A DNA stretch of 64,000 nucleotides from Herbidospora solisilvae (GCF_009901565.1 NZ_WXEW01000010.1:367644-431643); one strand, 5' to 3'; positions 18,636-27,044 are shown, numbered from the stretch's first letter. The notes: generated from the letters alone by a model not told the origin. A program made the numbers and translations.

Positions 18636-19495
18636 CCCTTGGCCCGGTTGCGGTATTCGGTCGGGCTGGCCTCGTGCAGGCGGCGGAAGTGGCGCGAGAA
18701 GTAGAACGGGTCGGTGTAGCCCACCTCTCGGGCGATGTCGGCCACGGTGGCGTCGGTGGTGTCGAGGAGGTTGCGGGCCTGGGCCATGCGCAGGGCGGTG
18801 TGGTGCGCGAGCACCCCGCCGCCGGTGGCCCGGCGGAACAGGGCCGACAGGTGGGACGGCGAGACGCCCACCAGCGCGGCCAGCTCGGCGACCCGGACGG
18901 TGGTGTCGAGGCGTTCGGCCAGGTAGGCCATCGCGCGCTGCAACGGGTCGCCCGGCACCGGCATCACCCGGTCGAGCACGATCTGGGTGAGCAGCTTCCA
19001 CGCGGCCCCGGCCGCGCCGGTCAGCGCGGCGGGGGAGTGGTCGCGCTCCATGATCGTGACGATCTCGTCGAGGAGGGCCACCGCCCGGTCGAGCCGCCGG
19101 ATGGAGACCACCGGCCGGGACGGCCCCGCGCCGATCTCCTCCAGCAGCTCGGGGAGATCGGTGCCGCGCAGGTGGCACCACCAGATCGTCCAGGGTGCCT
19201 CGGCCGAGGCGCCGTAGGCGTGTGGCACGCCGCGCGGGATCACCAGGGCCGCGTTCGACCCGATCCGATAGGTGACGCCGTCGACGACGGCCCAGCCGAG
19301 ACCGCCCGCGCAGAGGATGAACACCGCCTCTTCGATGCCGCTCGGCCTTCTCATCAGGTGGTCTGCGGCCAAGGGGTAGTAGCCGGTGTCGGTGACCATG
19401 AGCCGCCGGGTGACCGGCCGGGCGCTCGCCTCGGCCACCACCCGGCGCGGCACGACGGTCAGCCGCTGGTTGCGGAACCCCTCCTGGATCGGCAT
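18632..19495 (-). CDS. AraC-family regulator with cupin sensing domain
   Basis: This is a 287-aa protein with an N-terminal AraC-type cupin (residues ~30-150, including VIPRGVPHAYGAS) and a C-terminal pair of helix-turn-helix motifs (VRVAELAALVGVSPSHLSALFRRATG; VADIAREVGYTDPFYFSRHFRRLH). CATACT at 19502-19507 on the minus strand lies 6 nt before the ATG, giving a leaderless mRNA. It is flanked by the GH97/ABC/GH36 operon and the divergent galactonate pathway operon. It is the obvious candidate for galactose- or galactoside-responsive control of both. Confidence 0.87.
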   Translation of the reverse strand: MPIQEGFRNQRLTVVPRRVVAEASARPVTRRLMVTDTGYYPLAADHLMRRPSGIEEAVFILCAGGLGWAVVDGVTYRIGSNAALVIPRGVPHAYGASAEAPWTIWWCHLRGTDLPELLEEIGAGPSRPVVSIRRLDRAVALLDEIVTIMERDHSPAALTGAAGAAWKLLTQIVLDRVMPVPGDPLQRAMAYLAERLDTTVRVAELAALVGVSPSHLSALFRRATGGGVLAHHTALRMAQARNLLDTTDATVADIAREVGYTDPFYFSRHFRRLHEASPTEYRNRAKG

Positions 19496-19501
19496 TGGCC
19501 C

Positions 19502-19551
19502 AGTATGGCGGATCGTCCAGGTCGTGACGTGAATCAGACATTCAATTTGAA
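19502..19551. promoter_or_regulatory. Divergent control region of AraC and the galactose-oxidation operon
   Basis: This short AT-rich gap carries the leaderless -10 of the AraC gene (CATACT, minus strand, 19502-19507) and a perfect 11-bp palindrome, TTCAA-T-TTGAA, at 19541-19551. The palindrome lies 9 nt before the first start codon of the plus-strand operon. It may be an operator. No clear -35/-10 pair was found for the plus strand. Confidence 0.45.
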
Positions 19552-19560
19552 AGGGAACAC

Positions 19561-20307
19561 TTGTTGACTAAGGCCATGGGACGCGGATTGTTGTCGGAGA
19601 AGGTCGCCGTGGTGACCGGGGCGGCGTCGGGCATCGGCGCGGCGGTGGTGGAGCGGTTCCTGGCCGAGGACGCCCGCGTGATCGCGGTCGACGTGGCGGA
19701 GCAGCCCCCCGCCCGGCCGGGCCTCCTGACGGTCACCGGCGACGTGGCCGCGGCCGAAACCTGGCGGCGGGTCGCCGGCCTCGCCCGCGACGAGTTCGGC
19801 CGCCTCGACGTGGTGCACAGCAACGCCAGCACCTCGATCGGCGCCCCCGCCCACGAACTGGCCGAGGCCGACTGGGACCGCCAGCTCGCGGTCAACCTGA
19901 AGGCCGCCTACCTGGCCGTGCACACGTGCGCCGGTCTGCTGCGGGAGAGCGGGGGAGCCGTGGTGCTCACCTCCTCGGTGCACGCGCTGGTCGGCATGCC
20001 GGGCCACCCGGCCTACGCCGCCGCCAAGGGCGGCCTGGTCTCGCTCGGCCGCCAGCTCGCCGTCGAGTACGGCCCGGCGATCCGGGTCAACACCGTGCTG
20101 CCCGGCCCGATCCTCACCGCCGCGTGGGAGGGCATCGGCGAGGAGGACCGGCGGCGCAGCGCCGCCGCCACCGTCGCCGCCCGGTTCGGCCGCCCCGAGG
20201 AGGTGGCCGCCGCGGTCACCTTCCTGGCCAGCGGAGAGAGCTCGTACATCACCGGGACCACGCTGGTCGTCGACGGCGGCTGGACCGCGGTGAAGGACTC
20301 GGCGTGA
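19561..20307 (+). CDS. SDR dehydrogenase, candidate D-galactose 1-dehydrogenase
   Basis: This is a 248-aa classical short-chain dehydrogenase. The cofactor motif is TGAASGIG, NAG is replaced by SNAS, the catalytic Ser lies in LTSSVHAL, and the Tyr/Lys pair is in YAAAKGG. In this operon it most likely oxidises galactose to galactonolactone, the first De Ley-Doudoroff step. AAAGGG lies 5 nt before the TTG at 19561; a second TTG follows at 19564 and an ATG with a poorer site at 19576. It is the first gene of a six-gene operon coupled by overlaps. Other sugar substrates cannot be excluded. Confidence 0.78.
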   Translation: MLTKAMGRGLLSEKVAVVTGAASGIGAAVVERFLAEDARVIAVDVAEQPPARPGLLTVTGDVAAAETWRRVAGLARDEFGRLDVVHSNASTSIGAPAHELAEADWDRQLAVNLKAAYLAVHTCAGLLRESGGAVVLTSSVHALVGMPGHPAYAAAKGGLVSLGRQLAVEYGPAIRVNTVLPGPILTAAWEGIGEEDRRRSAAATVAARFGRPEEVAAAVTFLASGESSYITGTTLVVDGGWTAVKDSA

Positions 20308-21449
20308 AGATCACCAGGATCGAGACCTTCCTCGTCCCGCCGCGCTGGTTGTTCTGCCGGGTCGAGACCGACGACGGCGTCGTCGGCTGGGGCGAGCCGG
20401 TCGTCGAGGGGCGGGCCGAGGCCGTGCGCGCGGCCGTGCACGTGCTGGCCGACTACCTGGCCGGCCGCGACCCGCTGCGGATCGAGGACCACTGGCAGGT
20501 CATGGCCACCGGCGGCTTCTACCGGGGCGGACCGGTGCTGTCCAGCGCCCTGGCCGGGCTCGACCAGGCGTTGTGGGACATCGCCGGCAAGACCTACGGC
20601 GTGCCCGTGCACGCCCTGCTCGGTGGCCACGTCCGCGACCGTGCCCGCGTCTACGCCTGGACCGGCGGCGACGAGCCCGGCGAACTCGCCGACGGCATCG
20701 CCGCCCGGGTCGAGGCCGGGTTCACCGCCGTCAAGATCAACGCCTCCGGGCGCATGCCCGCGCTCGCCGGTCCGGCCGCCGTGGCGGGCGTCGTCGACCG
20801 GATCGCGCTGGCCCGGGAGGCGCTCGGCCCGGACCGCGATCTGGCGGTGGACTTCCACGGCCGGATCGGCGCGGCCGACGCCCGCCGCATCCTGCCGCTT
20901 CTCGCCGAGTTCCACCCGCTGTTCGCCGAGGAGCCCATGCTGCCCGACCGCCCGCACCTGCTGCCCGGCGTGGTGGCCGCGTCGGGCGTCCCCGTCGCGG
21001 TCGGCGAGCGGCTCTATTCGCGCTGGGACTTCCGTCCCGTGCTGGAGGCCGGGGTCGCCGTGGTGCAGCCGGACCTGTCGCACGCGGGCGGCATCTCCGA
21101 GACCCGGCGCATCGCCGCGCTGGCCGAGGTGTGGGACGCCCGGCTGGCCCCGCACTGCCCGCTCGGCCCGCTCGCCCTGGCCGCGAGCCTCCAGGTGGCC
21201 TTCGCCGCCCCCAACTTCCTCATCCAGGAGCAGTCCGTCGGCATCCACTACAACGAGGGGGCCGACCTGCTCGACTACGTCACCGACCCCGAGGTGTTCC
21301 GCTTCACCGACGGCTACGTCGCCCGCCCCCTCGGCCCCGGCCTCGGCGTGGAGATCGACGAGGCCGAGGTCCGGCGGGTCGACAAGGTCGGCCACGCCTG
21401 GCGCAACCCAGTGTGGCGGCACGAGGACGGCGCGGTGGCCGAATGGTGA
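20304..21449 (+). CDS. dgoD: D-galactonate dehydratase
   Basis: This is a 381-aa enolase-superfamily enzyme. It matches the E. coli DgoD pattern almost throughout, including the N-terminal MKITRIET, VGWGEPVVEGRAE and the C-terminal NPVWRHEDGAVAEW. Metal ligands fall at Asp183 (VDFHGR), Glu209 (FAEEP) and Glu235 (VGERL), with catalytic His185 and His284 (APHCPLG). It dehydrates D-galactonate to 2-keto-3-deoxygalactonate. The GTG start overlaps the upstream stop as GTGA. This is the most diagnostic gene of the operon and fixes the pathway as galactose oxidation. Confidence 0.94.
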   Translation: MKITRIETFLVPPRWLFCRVETDDGVVGWGEPVVEGRAEAVRAAVHVLADYLAGRDPLRIEDHWQVMATGGFYRGGPVLSSALAGLDQALWDIAGKTYGVPVHALLGGHVRDRARVYAWTGGDEPGELADGIAARVEAGFTAVKINASGRMPALAGPAAVAGVVDRIALAREALGPDRDLAVDFHGRIGAADARRILPLLAEFHPLFAEEPMLPDRPHLLPGVVAASGVPVAVGERLYSRWDFRPVLEAGVAVVQPDLSHAGGISETRRIAALAEVWDARLAPHCPLGPLALAASLQVAFAAPNFLIQEQSVGIHYNEGADLLDYVTDPEVFRFTDGYVARPLGPGLGVEIDEAEVRRVDKVGHAWRNPVWRHEDGAVAEW

Positions 21450-22258
21450 TCCCGCTGACGGCCCGCGTCGACCTCGCGCGGGGCGGCCGGTGGACGTCGC
21501 TCGCCGGCGGCGGCCGGGAATGGTTGTGGTCCCGCCCCGACCCCACGCGGGACGAGGTCTCGCCGGGTTCGGCGTTCGTGGACGCCGGCGGCCTGGAGGA
21601 GTGCGTGCCGACGGTCCGGGGGCGGCCCGACCACGGCGACGCCTGGAGCCGTCCCTGGACGGGCGCCGCCGCCCATGCGACCGTGACCTGCGACGGTTTC
21701 GAGCTGACCCGCACGATCGGCGTGGAGGCCGGGGCGGTGGTGGCGACCTACCGGTTGTCGGCCGACCCGGGCTTCCGCTTCATCTGGTCCGCCCACGCCC
21801 TGCTCGACCTGGGCGAGAAGGCCAGGCTCGTCGCGCCGCACGGCACGCCGCTGCGGATCTACCCCGAGGCCGCGCCCCTGCTCGACACGGTTTGGCCGCC
21901 CGGCGCGCCCTACCTGGAGGGCCACTGGCCGGCCCCCTTCGGCCTGGAACTCGACCGGCTCGGCCCGGACGACGGCTCGGCCGCCGGTGCGGTGCTGCGC
22001 TGCGCCTCGGTCCGCGTCGAGGACGAGAGCGACGTGCTCGACCTGCGCGTCGAAGCGCCGCCGGGTGTGCCGGTGGGCACCGCCTTGTGGCGCAACCTGG
22101 GCGGATTCCCCGACCACGCGCCCTATCGGAGCATCGGCGTCGAACCCATGCTGGGCACGGTCTTCGACGTGGCGGAAGCCGGTCCGGACGACGCCGCACA
22201 GGTGCCCGCGTCCGGGGAACTGACCTGGCGACTCGTCGTCGCCGCGGAACGGATGTGA
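21443..22258 (+). CDS. Galactose mutarotase-like (aldose 1-epimerase fold) protein
   Basis: This is a 271-aa protein with a beta-rich galactose-mutarotase-like pattern. Recognisable parts are an N-terminal GGRWTSLAGGGREWLW, a GGLEECVPTV segment and a terminal SIGVEPMLGT. Canonical aldose epimerases use a catalytic His and Glu. A GVEP Glu is visible near the C-terminus, but I could not place the His with certainty. It could interconvert sugar anomers for the dehydrogenase, which acts on one anomer. It overlaps dgoD by 7 nt and ends 2 nt before the aldolase ATG. Confidence 0.7.
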   Translation: MVIPLTARVDLARGGRWTSLAGGGREWLWSRPDPTRDEVSPGSAFVDAGGLEECVPTVRGRPDHGDAWSRPWTGAAAHATVTCDGFELTRTIGVEAGAVVATYRLSADPGFRFIWSAHALLDLGEKARLVAPHGTPLRIYPEAAPLLDTVWPPGAPYLEGHWPAPFGLELDRLGPDDGSAAGAVLRCASVRVEDESDVLDLRVEAPPGVPVGTALWRNLGGFPDHAPYRSIGVEPMLGTVFDVAEAGPDDAAQVPASGELTWRLVVAAERM

Positions 22259-22260
22259 AG

Positions 22261-22878
22261 ATGACCGGTTTTCTCCCCGACCTGACCGAGCACCGCCTGC
22301 TGGCGATCGTGCGCGGACCCGACCGCGAGGCGGCGCTGAACACGGTGCTCACCCTCGCCGAGGAGGGGGTGCGGCTGACCGAGGTGTCGCTGGTCACCGC
22401 GGGGGCGTTGGAGGTGATCCGCGCCGCGCGGGCCGCGCTCGGGCCCGGCGCCCACCTCGGCGCGGGCACCGTCGTCACCGCCGACGACGCCCGGCGGGCG
22501 GCCGAAGCGGGGGCGTCCTTCCTGGTCACCCCGGCCGTCAGCGAGGCGGTGGAAGCGGGGGCCGCGCTGGGGCTGCCGGTGCTCGCGGGGGCGCTCACCC
22601 CGACCGAGGTCGTCGCCGCGTGTGCCGCCGGGGCCGCCGCGATCAAGTTGTTCCCGGCCTCGCTCGGCGGGGTGCGGCACCTGCGGGCGTTGCGGGACCC
22701 CTTCCCGGGCATCCCGTTCGTCCCGGTCGGCGAGGTCGGACCGGCGGAGGCCGCCGGCTATCTGGCGGCCGGGGCGGTCGCGGTCGGCGTCGGCTCCCCG
22801 CTCGTGGGCGACGCGGCGGCGGGCGGCGACCTCAAGGAACTGAAGGCCCGCGTCCGGCGGTTCCGGGAGACCCTGTGA
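22261..22878 (+). CDS. dgoA: 2-dehydro-3-deoxy-6-phosphogalactonate (KDPGal/KDPG) aldolase
   Basis: This is a 205-aa class I aldolase of the KDPG/KHG family, a single TIM barrel. The catalytic Glu region reads LTEVSLVT, the phosphate site is in GAGTVV, and the Schiff-base Lys129 is in AIKLFPAS. It cleaves the phosphorylated keto-deoxy acid to pyruvate and glyceraldehyde 3-phosphate. The family covers both gluconate- and galactonate-derived substrates; the dgoD neighbour argues for KDPGal. A GTG at 22255 overlapping the previous stop is an alternative start. Confidence 0.88.
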   Translation: MTGFLPDLTEHRLLAIVRGPDREAALNTVLTLAEEGVRLTEVSLVTAGALEVIRAARAALGPGAHLGAGTVVTADDARRAAEAGASFLVTPAVSEAVEAGAALGLPVLAGALTPTEVVAACAAGAAAIKLFPASLGGVRHLRALRDPFPGIPFVPVGEVGPAEAAGYLAAGAVAVGVGSPLVGDAAAGGDLKELKARVRRFRETL

Positions 22879-23807
22879 GCGTCGTGACCTTCGGGGAGAC
22901 GATGGCCGCCCTGCGGGCCGACGGCCCGATCCGGCTCGGCGGCGGCATGCGGTTGTCGGTCGCCGGGGCCGAGTCCAACGTCGCGATCGGCCTGGCCCGG
23001 CTGGGCCACTCCGTGCGCTGGGCCGGGCTGGTGGGCGACGACGAGACGGGCGAACTCGTGCTGCGCACCCTGCGGGCCGAGGGCGTCGACCTGACCCACG
23101 CCCGCGCCGACCGGCGCGGGCCCACCGGCCTGGTGCTGTTCGAGCGCAGGGTCGGCGAGCTGACCCGGGTCATCTACCACCGGGCGGGCTCGGCCGCGTC
23201 GTTCCTGTCACCGGCCGACGTGCTGCCCGCGCTCGACCCGCCCCCGGCGATCCTGCACGTCACCGGGGTCACCCCGGCCCTCGGCCCGAACCCGGCCGAA
23301 GCGGTCCGGGCGGCGGTCGCCTCCGGCGTGCCGGTCTGCCTGGACGTCAACTACCGCGCCCGCCTGTGGGACCGCGCCACGGCGGCCGCGACGCTCCGCC
23401 CCCTGGCGTCCTCGCTGGCGGTGGTCATCGCCTCCGACGACGAACTCGACCTCGTCGCGCCCGCCGCCGCGACCACCGAACGGGACCGGGTGGCCGCCCT
23501 GCTCGACGCCGGGGTGCGCGACGTCGTCGTCAAACGCGGCGCGGACGGCGCGACCGGCCACACCGCGACGGAGACCGTGCACGCCCCGGCCCGGCCGGTC
23601 CGGGTCGCCGACGTGGTCGGCGCGGGTGACGCGTTCGTCGCGGGGTACCTGTCGGGGATGCTCGACGACCTCGACCTGCCCGGCCGCCTCGCACGGGCCG
23701 TCACCGTCGGCGCGTTCGCCGTCGCCTCCGCCGGCGACTGGGAGGGCCTGCCCGCCCGCTCCGAACTGGGCCTGCTCGACACCCTGCCCGGATCCGTCAT
23801 CCGATGA
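22875..23807 (+). CDS. dgoK: PfkB-family 2-keto-3-deoxygalactonate (KDG-type) kinase
   Basis: This is a 310-aa ribokinase-family kinase. The N-terminus TFGETMAAL and AGAESNVAIGLARLG are typical of KDG kinases. The anion hole and catalytic Asp lie in DVVGAGDAFVAGY. It phosphorylates the dehydratase product before aldol cleavage. Enterobacterial DgoK belongs to a different fold, so the symbol denotes role, not orthology. The GTG start overlaps the aldolase stop as GTGA. Confidence 0.85.
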   Translation: MSVVTFGETMAALRADGPIRLGGGMRLSVAGAESNVAIGLARLGHSVRWAGLVGDDETGELVLRTLRAEGVDLTHARADRRGPTGLVLFERRVGELTRVIYHRAGSAASFLSPADVLPALDPPPAILHVTGVTPALGPNPAEAVRAAVASGVPVCLDVNYRARLWDRATAAATLRPLASSLAVVIASDDELDLVAPAAATTERDRVAALLDAGVRDVVVKRGADGATGHTATETVHAPARPVRVADVVGAGDAFVAGYLSGMLDDLDLPGRLARAVTVGAFAVASAGDWEGLPARSELGLLDTLPGSVIR

Positions 23808-23815
23808 GGAGAACC

Positions 23816-24655
23816 ATGGACGTCTGGTGTGCGATCGACTGCGAACTGGGCGAGGGCGCCCGCTGGGTGGACGGCCGGCTGGTCTTCGTCGACATCCTCG
23901 CGGGCAGGCTGCTCACCGTCTCGGCCGACGAGCCCGGCCCCGCCGAGGAGCTGTTCCGGCTGGACGTGCCCCTCGGGGCCGTCGCCCCGGTCCGCGACCA
24001 GAGGGGCCGGTGGCTGGCCGCCGCGGGCCGGGGCTTCGCCCTGCTCGACGAGCGGGACGGCTCGGTCGAGTGGCTCGACCGCCCCGCACCGCCGACCTCC
24101 CGGATGAACGACGCGGTCTGTGACCCGGCCGGCCGCATGTGGGCCGGCGCGATGCCCTACGACTCCACGCCCGGCGCGGGCGTGCTCTACCGGGTGGGGC
24201 GAGACCTGGCGGTCACCGCCGTCCGCACCGGCCTGACCATCCCCAACGGCCCCGCCTTCACCGCCGACGGCCGCACGATGTACCTGGCCGACAGCGCCGA
24301 GGGCCGCGTCGACCGGCACGAGGTCGACCCGGCGACCGGCGACCTGAGCACACCCGCCGTCTTCGCCGTGATCGACGAGGGCGGTCCCGACGGCATGACC
24401 GTCGACGCCGACGACCACCTGTGGGTCGCCGTCTGGGGCGGCTCCCAGGTGCGCCGCTACACCCCCGACGGACGGCTCGACCGGGTCGTGAAGGTGCCGA
24501 CGCCCCAGCCCACGAGCGTCTGCCTCACCGACGGCCGCCTGTTCGTCACCTCCGCCGCCCTGGGGCTGACCTCAGGACCCCCGGCGGGAGCGCTCTTCGC
24601 CGCCGACGGCATGCCCCCCGGCCGCCCGGCGGCCCCGTTCGTGCGGGATCAGTAG
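23816..24655 (+). CDS. SMP-30/gluconolactonase-type sugar lactonase
   Basis: This is a 279-aa six-bladed propeller hydrolase. Divalent-metal residues are expected in LGEGARW (Glu), SRMNDAVCD (Asn) and GGPDGMTVDADDHLW (Asp). The product NGPAFTADGRTMYLADS is a family hallmark. It should open the galactonolactone made by the SDR, supplying galactonate to DgoD and completing the pathway. GAGGAG lies 3-5 nt before the ATG at 23816; an ATG at 23804 overlapping the kinase stop is an alternative. Confidence 0.88.
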   Translation: MDVWCAIDCELGEGARWVDGRLVFVDILAGRLLTVSADEPGPAEELFRLDVPLGAVAPVRDQRGRWLAAAGRGFALLDERDGSVEWLDRPAPPTSRMNDAVCDPAGRMWAGAMPYDSTPGAGVLYRVGRDLAVTAVRTGLTIPNGPAFTADGRTMYLADSAEGRVDRHEVDPATGDLSTPAVFAVIDEGGPDGMTVDADDHLWVAVWGGSQVRRYTPDGRLDRVVKVPTPQPTSVCLTDGRLFVTSAALGLTSGPPAGALFAADGMPPGRPAAPFVRDQ

Positions 24656-24813
24656 ACGCACTGCACGACGACGTCGTCGAGGTGGAAGCCGGCGTTGTAG
24701 GCCCCGGTCCCCGCCCGCCCCCCGGCGAACCGGAGACGGACGTCGGCCTGCCGCGCCGTCCACGACACCCCGTGGAACGTCCAGCGCGCGATATGTTCAC
24801 GTGGCCGGATCGA
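24649..24813 (-). pseudogene. C-terminal remnant of a secreted carbohydrate-binding protein
   Basis: The minus-strand frame before the stop at 24649-24651 reads RWTFHGVSW, then DVRLRF, then NAGFHLDDVVVQCVY. This resembles the last strand pair of a jelly-roll carbohydrate-binding or lectin-like domain at a C-terminus. Upstream the frame hits a stop at 24814-24816, with no start codon. It is therefore a 54-codon fragment and probably non-functional. It overlaps the end of the lactonase gene. I recognise the style, not a specific family. Confidence 0.45.
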
Positions 24814-25092
24814 TCACCTTGACGTTCGGCTGGGAAGCCGTGCCCCGCAACTTCGCCCAAACGCCCGCCGTGGCGGCGACCGTGACCGAGACCAGGACGC
24901 GGGCCACCCGCGAAACAGCGGCCGAACCGGCGGAAGACGCGCCCCGAGCGCGGAACGGCTGTGATACCGGCAAGTCCGCCTTACCCACTGTCTTGCTCCG
25001 GCGATTGCGCGGGTTCAGCGAGCTGAACGGTCATGGCGGGTGATGTATGACCTGAGTCGGCTCGATGTAGTGCGCACATTCCTTGGCGCGCC
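24656..25092. other. Gap between lactonase and DUF1801 genes
   Basis: Apart from the two minus-strand fragments described separately, I see no gene in this 437-bp stretch. Several short plus- and minus-strand frames exist, but none has a convincing ribosome site or family motif. It appears to be degraded coding DNA. Confidence 0.5.
24797..24988 (-). pseudogene. Possible N-terminal remnant of the same exported protein
   Basis: This 63-codon frame encodes a basic N-terminus followed by a short hydrophobic stretch (ARVLVSVTVAATAGVW), like a weak signal peptide, and ends at 24797. It sits directly upstream, on the same strand, of the C-terminal fragment but in another frame. Together they could be the two ends of a secreted-protein gene whose middle was deleted. 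It may equally be a chance frame. Confidence 0.2.
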
Positions 25093-25533
25093 TCAGCTCA
25101 CCGCCTGCTTCACCAGCGCACTGATCCGCGCCTCCACTTCGGCCGTCACCTCGGTCAGGGCGAAACCGGTGGCCCACATCGTGCCGTCGTCCAGGTTCGC
25201 CTGGTCGCTGAACCCGAGCGTCGCGTAGCGTGTCTTGAACTTGGCCGCGCTCTGGAAGTGGCAGACGATTTTGCCGTCCAGCGCGTAGGCGGGCATCCCG
25301 TACCAGAGCTTCGGCGCGAGGGCCGGGGCGCTGGCGGTGATGACGGCATGGACGCGCTCGGCCAGGATCCGGTCCGATCCCTGCATTTCGGCGATCTTCG
25401 CGAGTGCGTCACGCTCGTCCTGCGCCGCCTTGTCCGCGCGTGAGCTGCGGCGCGCTGCCTTCTTCTGCTCTTGGGCGTGGTCCTTCATCGCGGCCCGTTC
25501 CTCGGCCGTGAATCCCTGGTAGGTGCTGCTCAT
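25093..25533 (-). CDS. DUF1801 / YdhG-like protein
   Basis: This is a 146-aa soluble protein. The N-terminal third is charged and probably helical (AAMKDHAQEQKKAARRSSRADKAAQDERD). The rest is the DUF1801 fold: VITASAPALAPKLWYGMPAYAL, then GKIVCHFQSAAKFKTRYATLGF. Family members have been linked to iron-chaperone and DNA-binding-like roles, but no enzymatic activity is established. AAGGAG lies about 10 nt before the ATG. It stands alone between gene-poor gaps. Confidence 0.8.
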   Translation of the reverse strand: MSSTYQGFTAEERAAMKDHAQEQKKAARRSSRADKAAQDERDALAKIAEMQGSDRILAERVHAVITASAPALAPKLWYGMPAYALDGKIVCHFQSAAKFKTRYATLGFSDQANLDDGTMWATGFALTEVTAEVEARISALVKQAVS

Positions 25534-25862
25534 GACGTATTTTCTCCTTGAGGATCTTGCTGTTCGGGATCTTGAGAGGGGACCTGTGGTCCTCTGTTCG
25601 GGAGCGGTGCCACCGGAGCGTGAAATCTCGGGCAGGCGGCGTGCCCGGTCGAGGCGTCAGACCAACCAGCTCCGTTGCCGTCGCACATCAGCTCGCGGTC
25701 GGGCGGCGCGAGGAGGGGCGAAACCAGCGGCGGCACGTTGAGTTCGCCGCAAGATCGCGGTCGCGAACGCCGTACGGCTGCGCTGTCGGTTCCCTGGATG
25801 ACCTCGCCCCCACCGGCTTGTGCCTGCGTGACGATGCTGCCGAGGTCGTCTCGCCGTGTGCC
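25534..25862. other. Gene-poor stretch upstream of DUF1801
   Basis: No start codon with a ribosome site, signal peptide or family motif is visible on either strand over these 329 bases. Codon periodicity seems weak. A minus-strand frame is open for most of it, but its product is low-complexity Arg/Pro/Ser-rich. The promoter of the DUF1801 gene should lie near 25540-25600. It may be decayed DNA. Confidence 0.4.
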
Positions 25863-26474
25863 TCAGACGGATGCGACCTCCCACACGAACCCGTCTGGGT
25901 CGGTGAAGGGCCCGGCATCGCCGCCGATCAAGATCCGGTGCGATCCGATGCCCTCCTGGGAGACGCCGGTGTCCTTGGCGAGGGCGCGGCGCGGGTAGAG
26001 CGCCAGCGTGACGGCCGACGACGGGGTGTCGAACTCGACGTACTTGCCGCCGAAGCTCTTGGCCACGGCCAGGCCGCGGTCGACGTAGAACCGCTTGCTC
26101 GCCTTGACGTCCGCCACTCCCAACAGGAGCGCGACCTGGTCGATGTGCCGGGCGGCGGGGCCGGTGTCCTTCTTCTTCGAGGTCGCGATCTTGCAGATCG
26201 TCCCGTCCGGGGCTCGTACGACGCCGCCGTAGCCCCAGAACCCCTTCGTGGCGGGCTTCAGCGTCGTGGCGCCGGCGTCGAGGGCGGCGCCGATGAGGGC
26301 GTCGACGTTGCCCGGCTGGGACACCACGAGTGACAGCGCGAACCCACGGAAGCCGGTCGTCGGCTCATCCGAGGCGCGGACGCGCACGTAAGGGCCAAGA
26401 CCGAAGGCGTTGTAGAAGGCGTCCGCGGCCGTGGGGTCGGGAACTTCCAGGGTGACGGATTGGAAGGAGGTCAT
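25863..26474 (-). CDS. VOC (glyoxalase/bleomycin-resistance) superfamily protein
   Basis: This is a 203-aa protein. It is built of two consecutive beta-alpha-beta-beta-beta modules (MTSFQSVTLEVPDPTAADAFY; DQVALLLGVADVKASKRFY), as expected for a vicinal-oxygen-chelate fold. The C-terminus DPDGFVWEVAS is a hallmark. The substrate is not predictable. The ATG at 26474 has AAAGGA 6 nt upstream, better than the further-upstream in-frame ATG. A second VOC gene is 79 bp upstream on the same strand, so they may be cotranscribed. Confidence 0.82.
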   Translation of the reverse strand: MTSFQSVTLEVPDPTAADAFYNAFGLGPYVRVRASDEPTTGFRGFALSLVVSQPGNVDALIGAALDAGATTLKPATKGFWGYGGVVRAPDGTICKIATSKKKDTGPAARHIDQVALLLGVADVKASKRFYVDRGLAVAKSFGGKYVEFDTPSSAVTLALYPRRALAKDTGVSQEGIGSHRILIGGDAGPFTDPDGFVWEVASV

Positions 26475-26553
26475 GGCAGGTCCTTTGCGCAAGGTGGGTC
26501 TGTCGTCTTGTCGGCGGCCGCTACGCGGCGGACATGGCAGGGGCAGGCGGCGC

Positions 26554-26910
26554 TCAACGGTCCTGCAGGAGTCCCAGGACGTTGCCATCGGGGTCGATGA
26601 CGGTGGCCACCAGGCGGCCGCTACCGACCTCGTGCGCGGCCTCCTGCACGACGGCCCCCGCGGCGATCACCTCGGCCAGCTTCGCCTCGATGTCCGGTAC
26701 GTGCCAGTAGGCCACCGGTGAGGTCATGCCCTGCGGTCCACCGCCCGGCACCAGCCCGATGTGCTGGCCCTCAGCCTCGAAGCCGACGTAGTAGGACGAG
26801 TCGGTCTGCGGCGGGATACCGAGCAGGGCCGCGTACACCGCCTTGGCCTTCGCCAGGTCGGACACGGGGTGCAGCACGGTCTTGATTCCGTGGGTGAAAG
26901 AGCCGGTCAT
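26554..26910 (-). CDS. VOC-family small enzyme
   Basis: This is a 118-aa single VOC module. It reads KTVLHPVSDLAKAKAVYAALLG, then YYVGFEAEGQHIGLVP, then SGRLVATVIDPDGNVLGLLQ. Single-domain VOC proteins usually work as dimers with metal at the interface. AGGAG precedes the ATG at 26910 by 5 nt. It is divergent from the large LuxR-type regulator, and a 17-bp palindrome in between may serve both genes. Confidence 0.82.
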   Translation of the reverse strand: MTGSFTHGIKTVLHPVSDLAKAKAVYAALLGIPPQTDSSYYVGFEAEGQHIGLVPGGGPQGMTSPVAYWHVPDIEAKLAEVIAAGAVVQEAAHEVGSGRLVATVIDPDGNVLGLLQDR

Positions 26911-26990
26911 GGTCACTCCTGTGGTGGTGGGTCTCATCGACCCGCTGTCTTGCGTGCTCACAGCTTGGCTTTCGGCCTGGCCGGCCCGCA

Positions 26991-27007
26991 TCCGTGGTGA
27001 CCACGGA
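26991..27007. promoter_or_regulatory. 17-bp palindrome between VOC gene and LuxR regulator
   Basis: TCCGTGG-TGA-CCACGGA is a perfect inverted repeat (7-bp arms, 3-bp centre) about 38 bp before the regulator start. The half-site CCACGGA recurs at 27013-27019. It looks like an operator for the divergent pair. Confidence 0.45.
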
Positions 27008-27044
27008 ACCGCCCACGGATCGACGGCACGGAGAGCACGGAGGG

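Noticed and set aside
16434..19541. Very long minus-strand frame opposite GH36 and the importer
   Set aside because: Arg/Pro/Gly-rich translation with no domain; a high-GC shadow of the plus-strand genes, except its true AraC segment in another frame.
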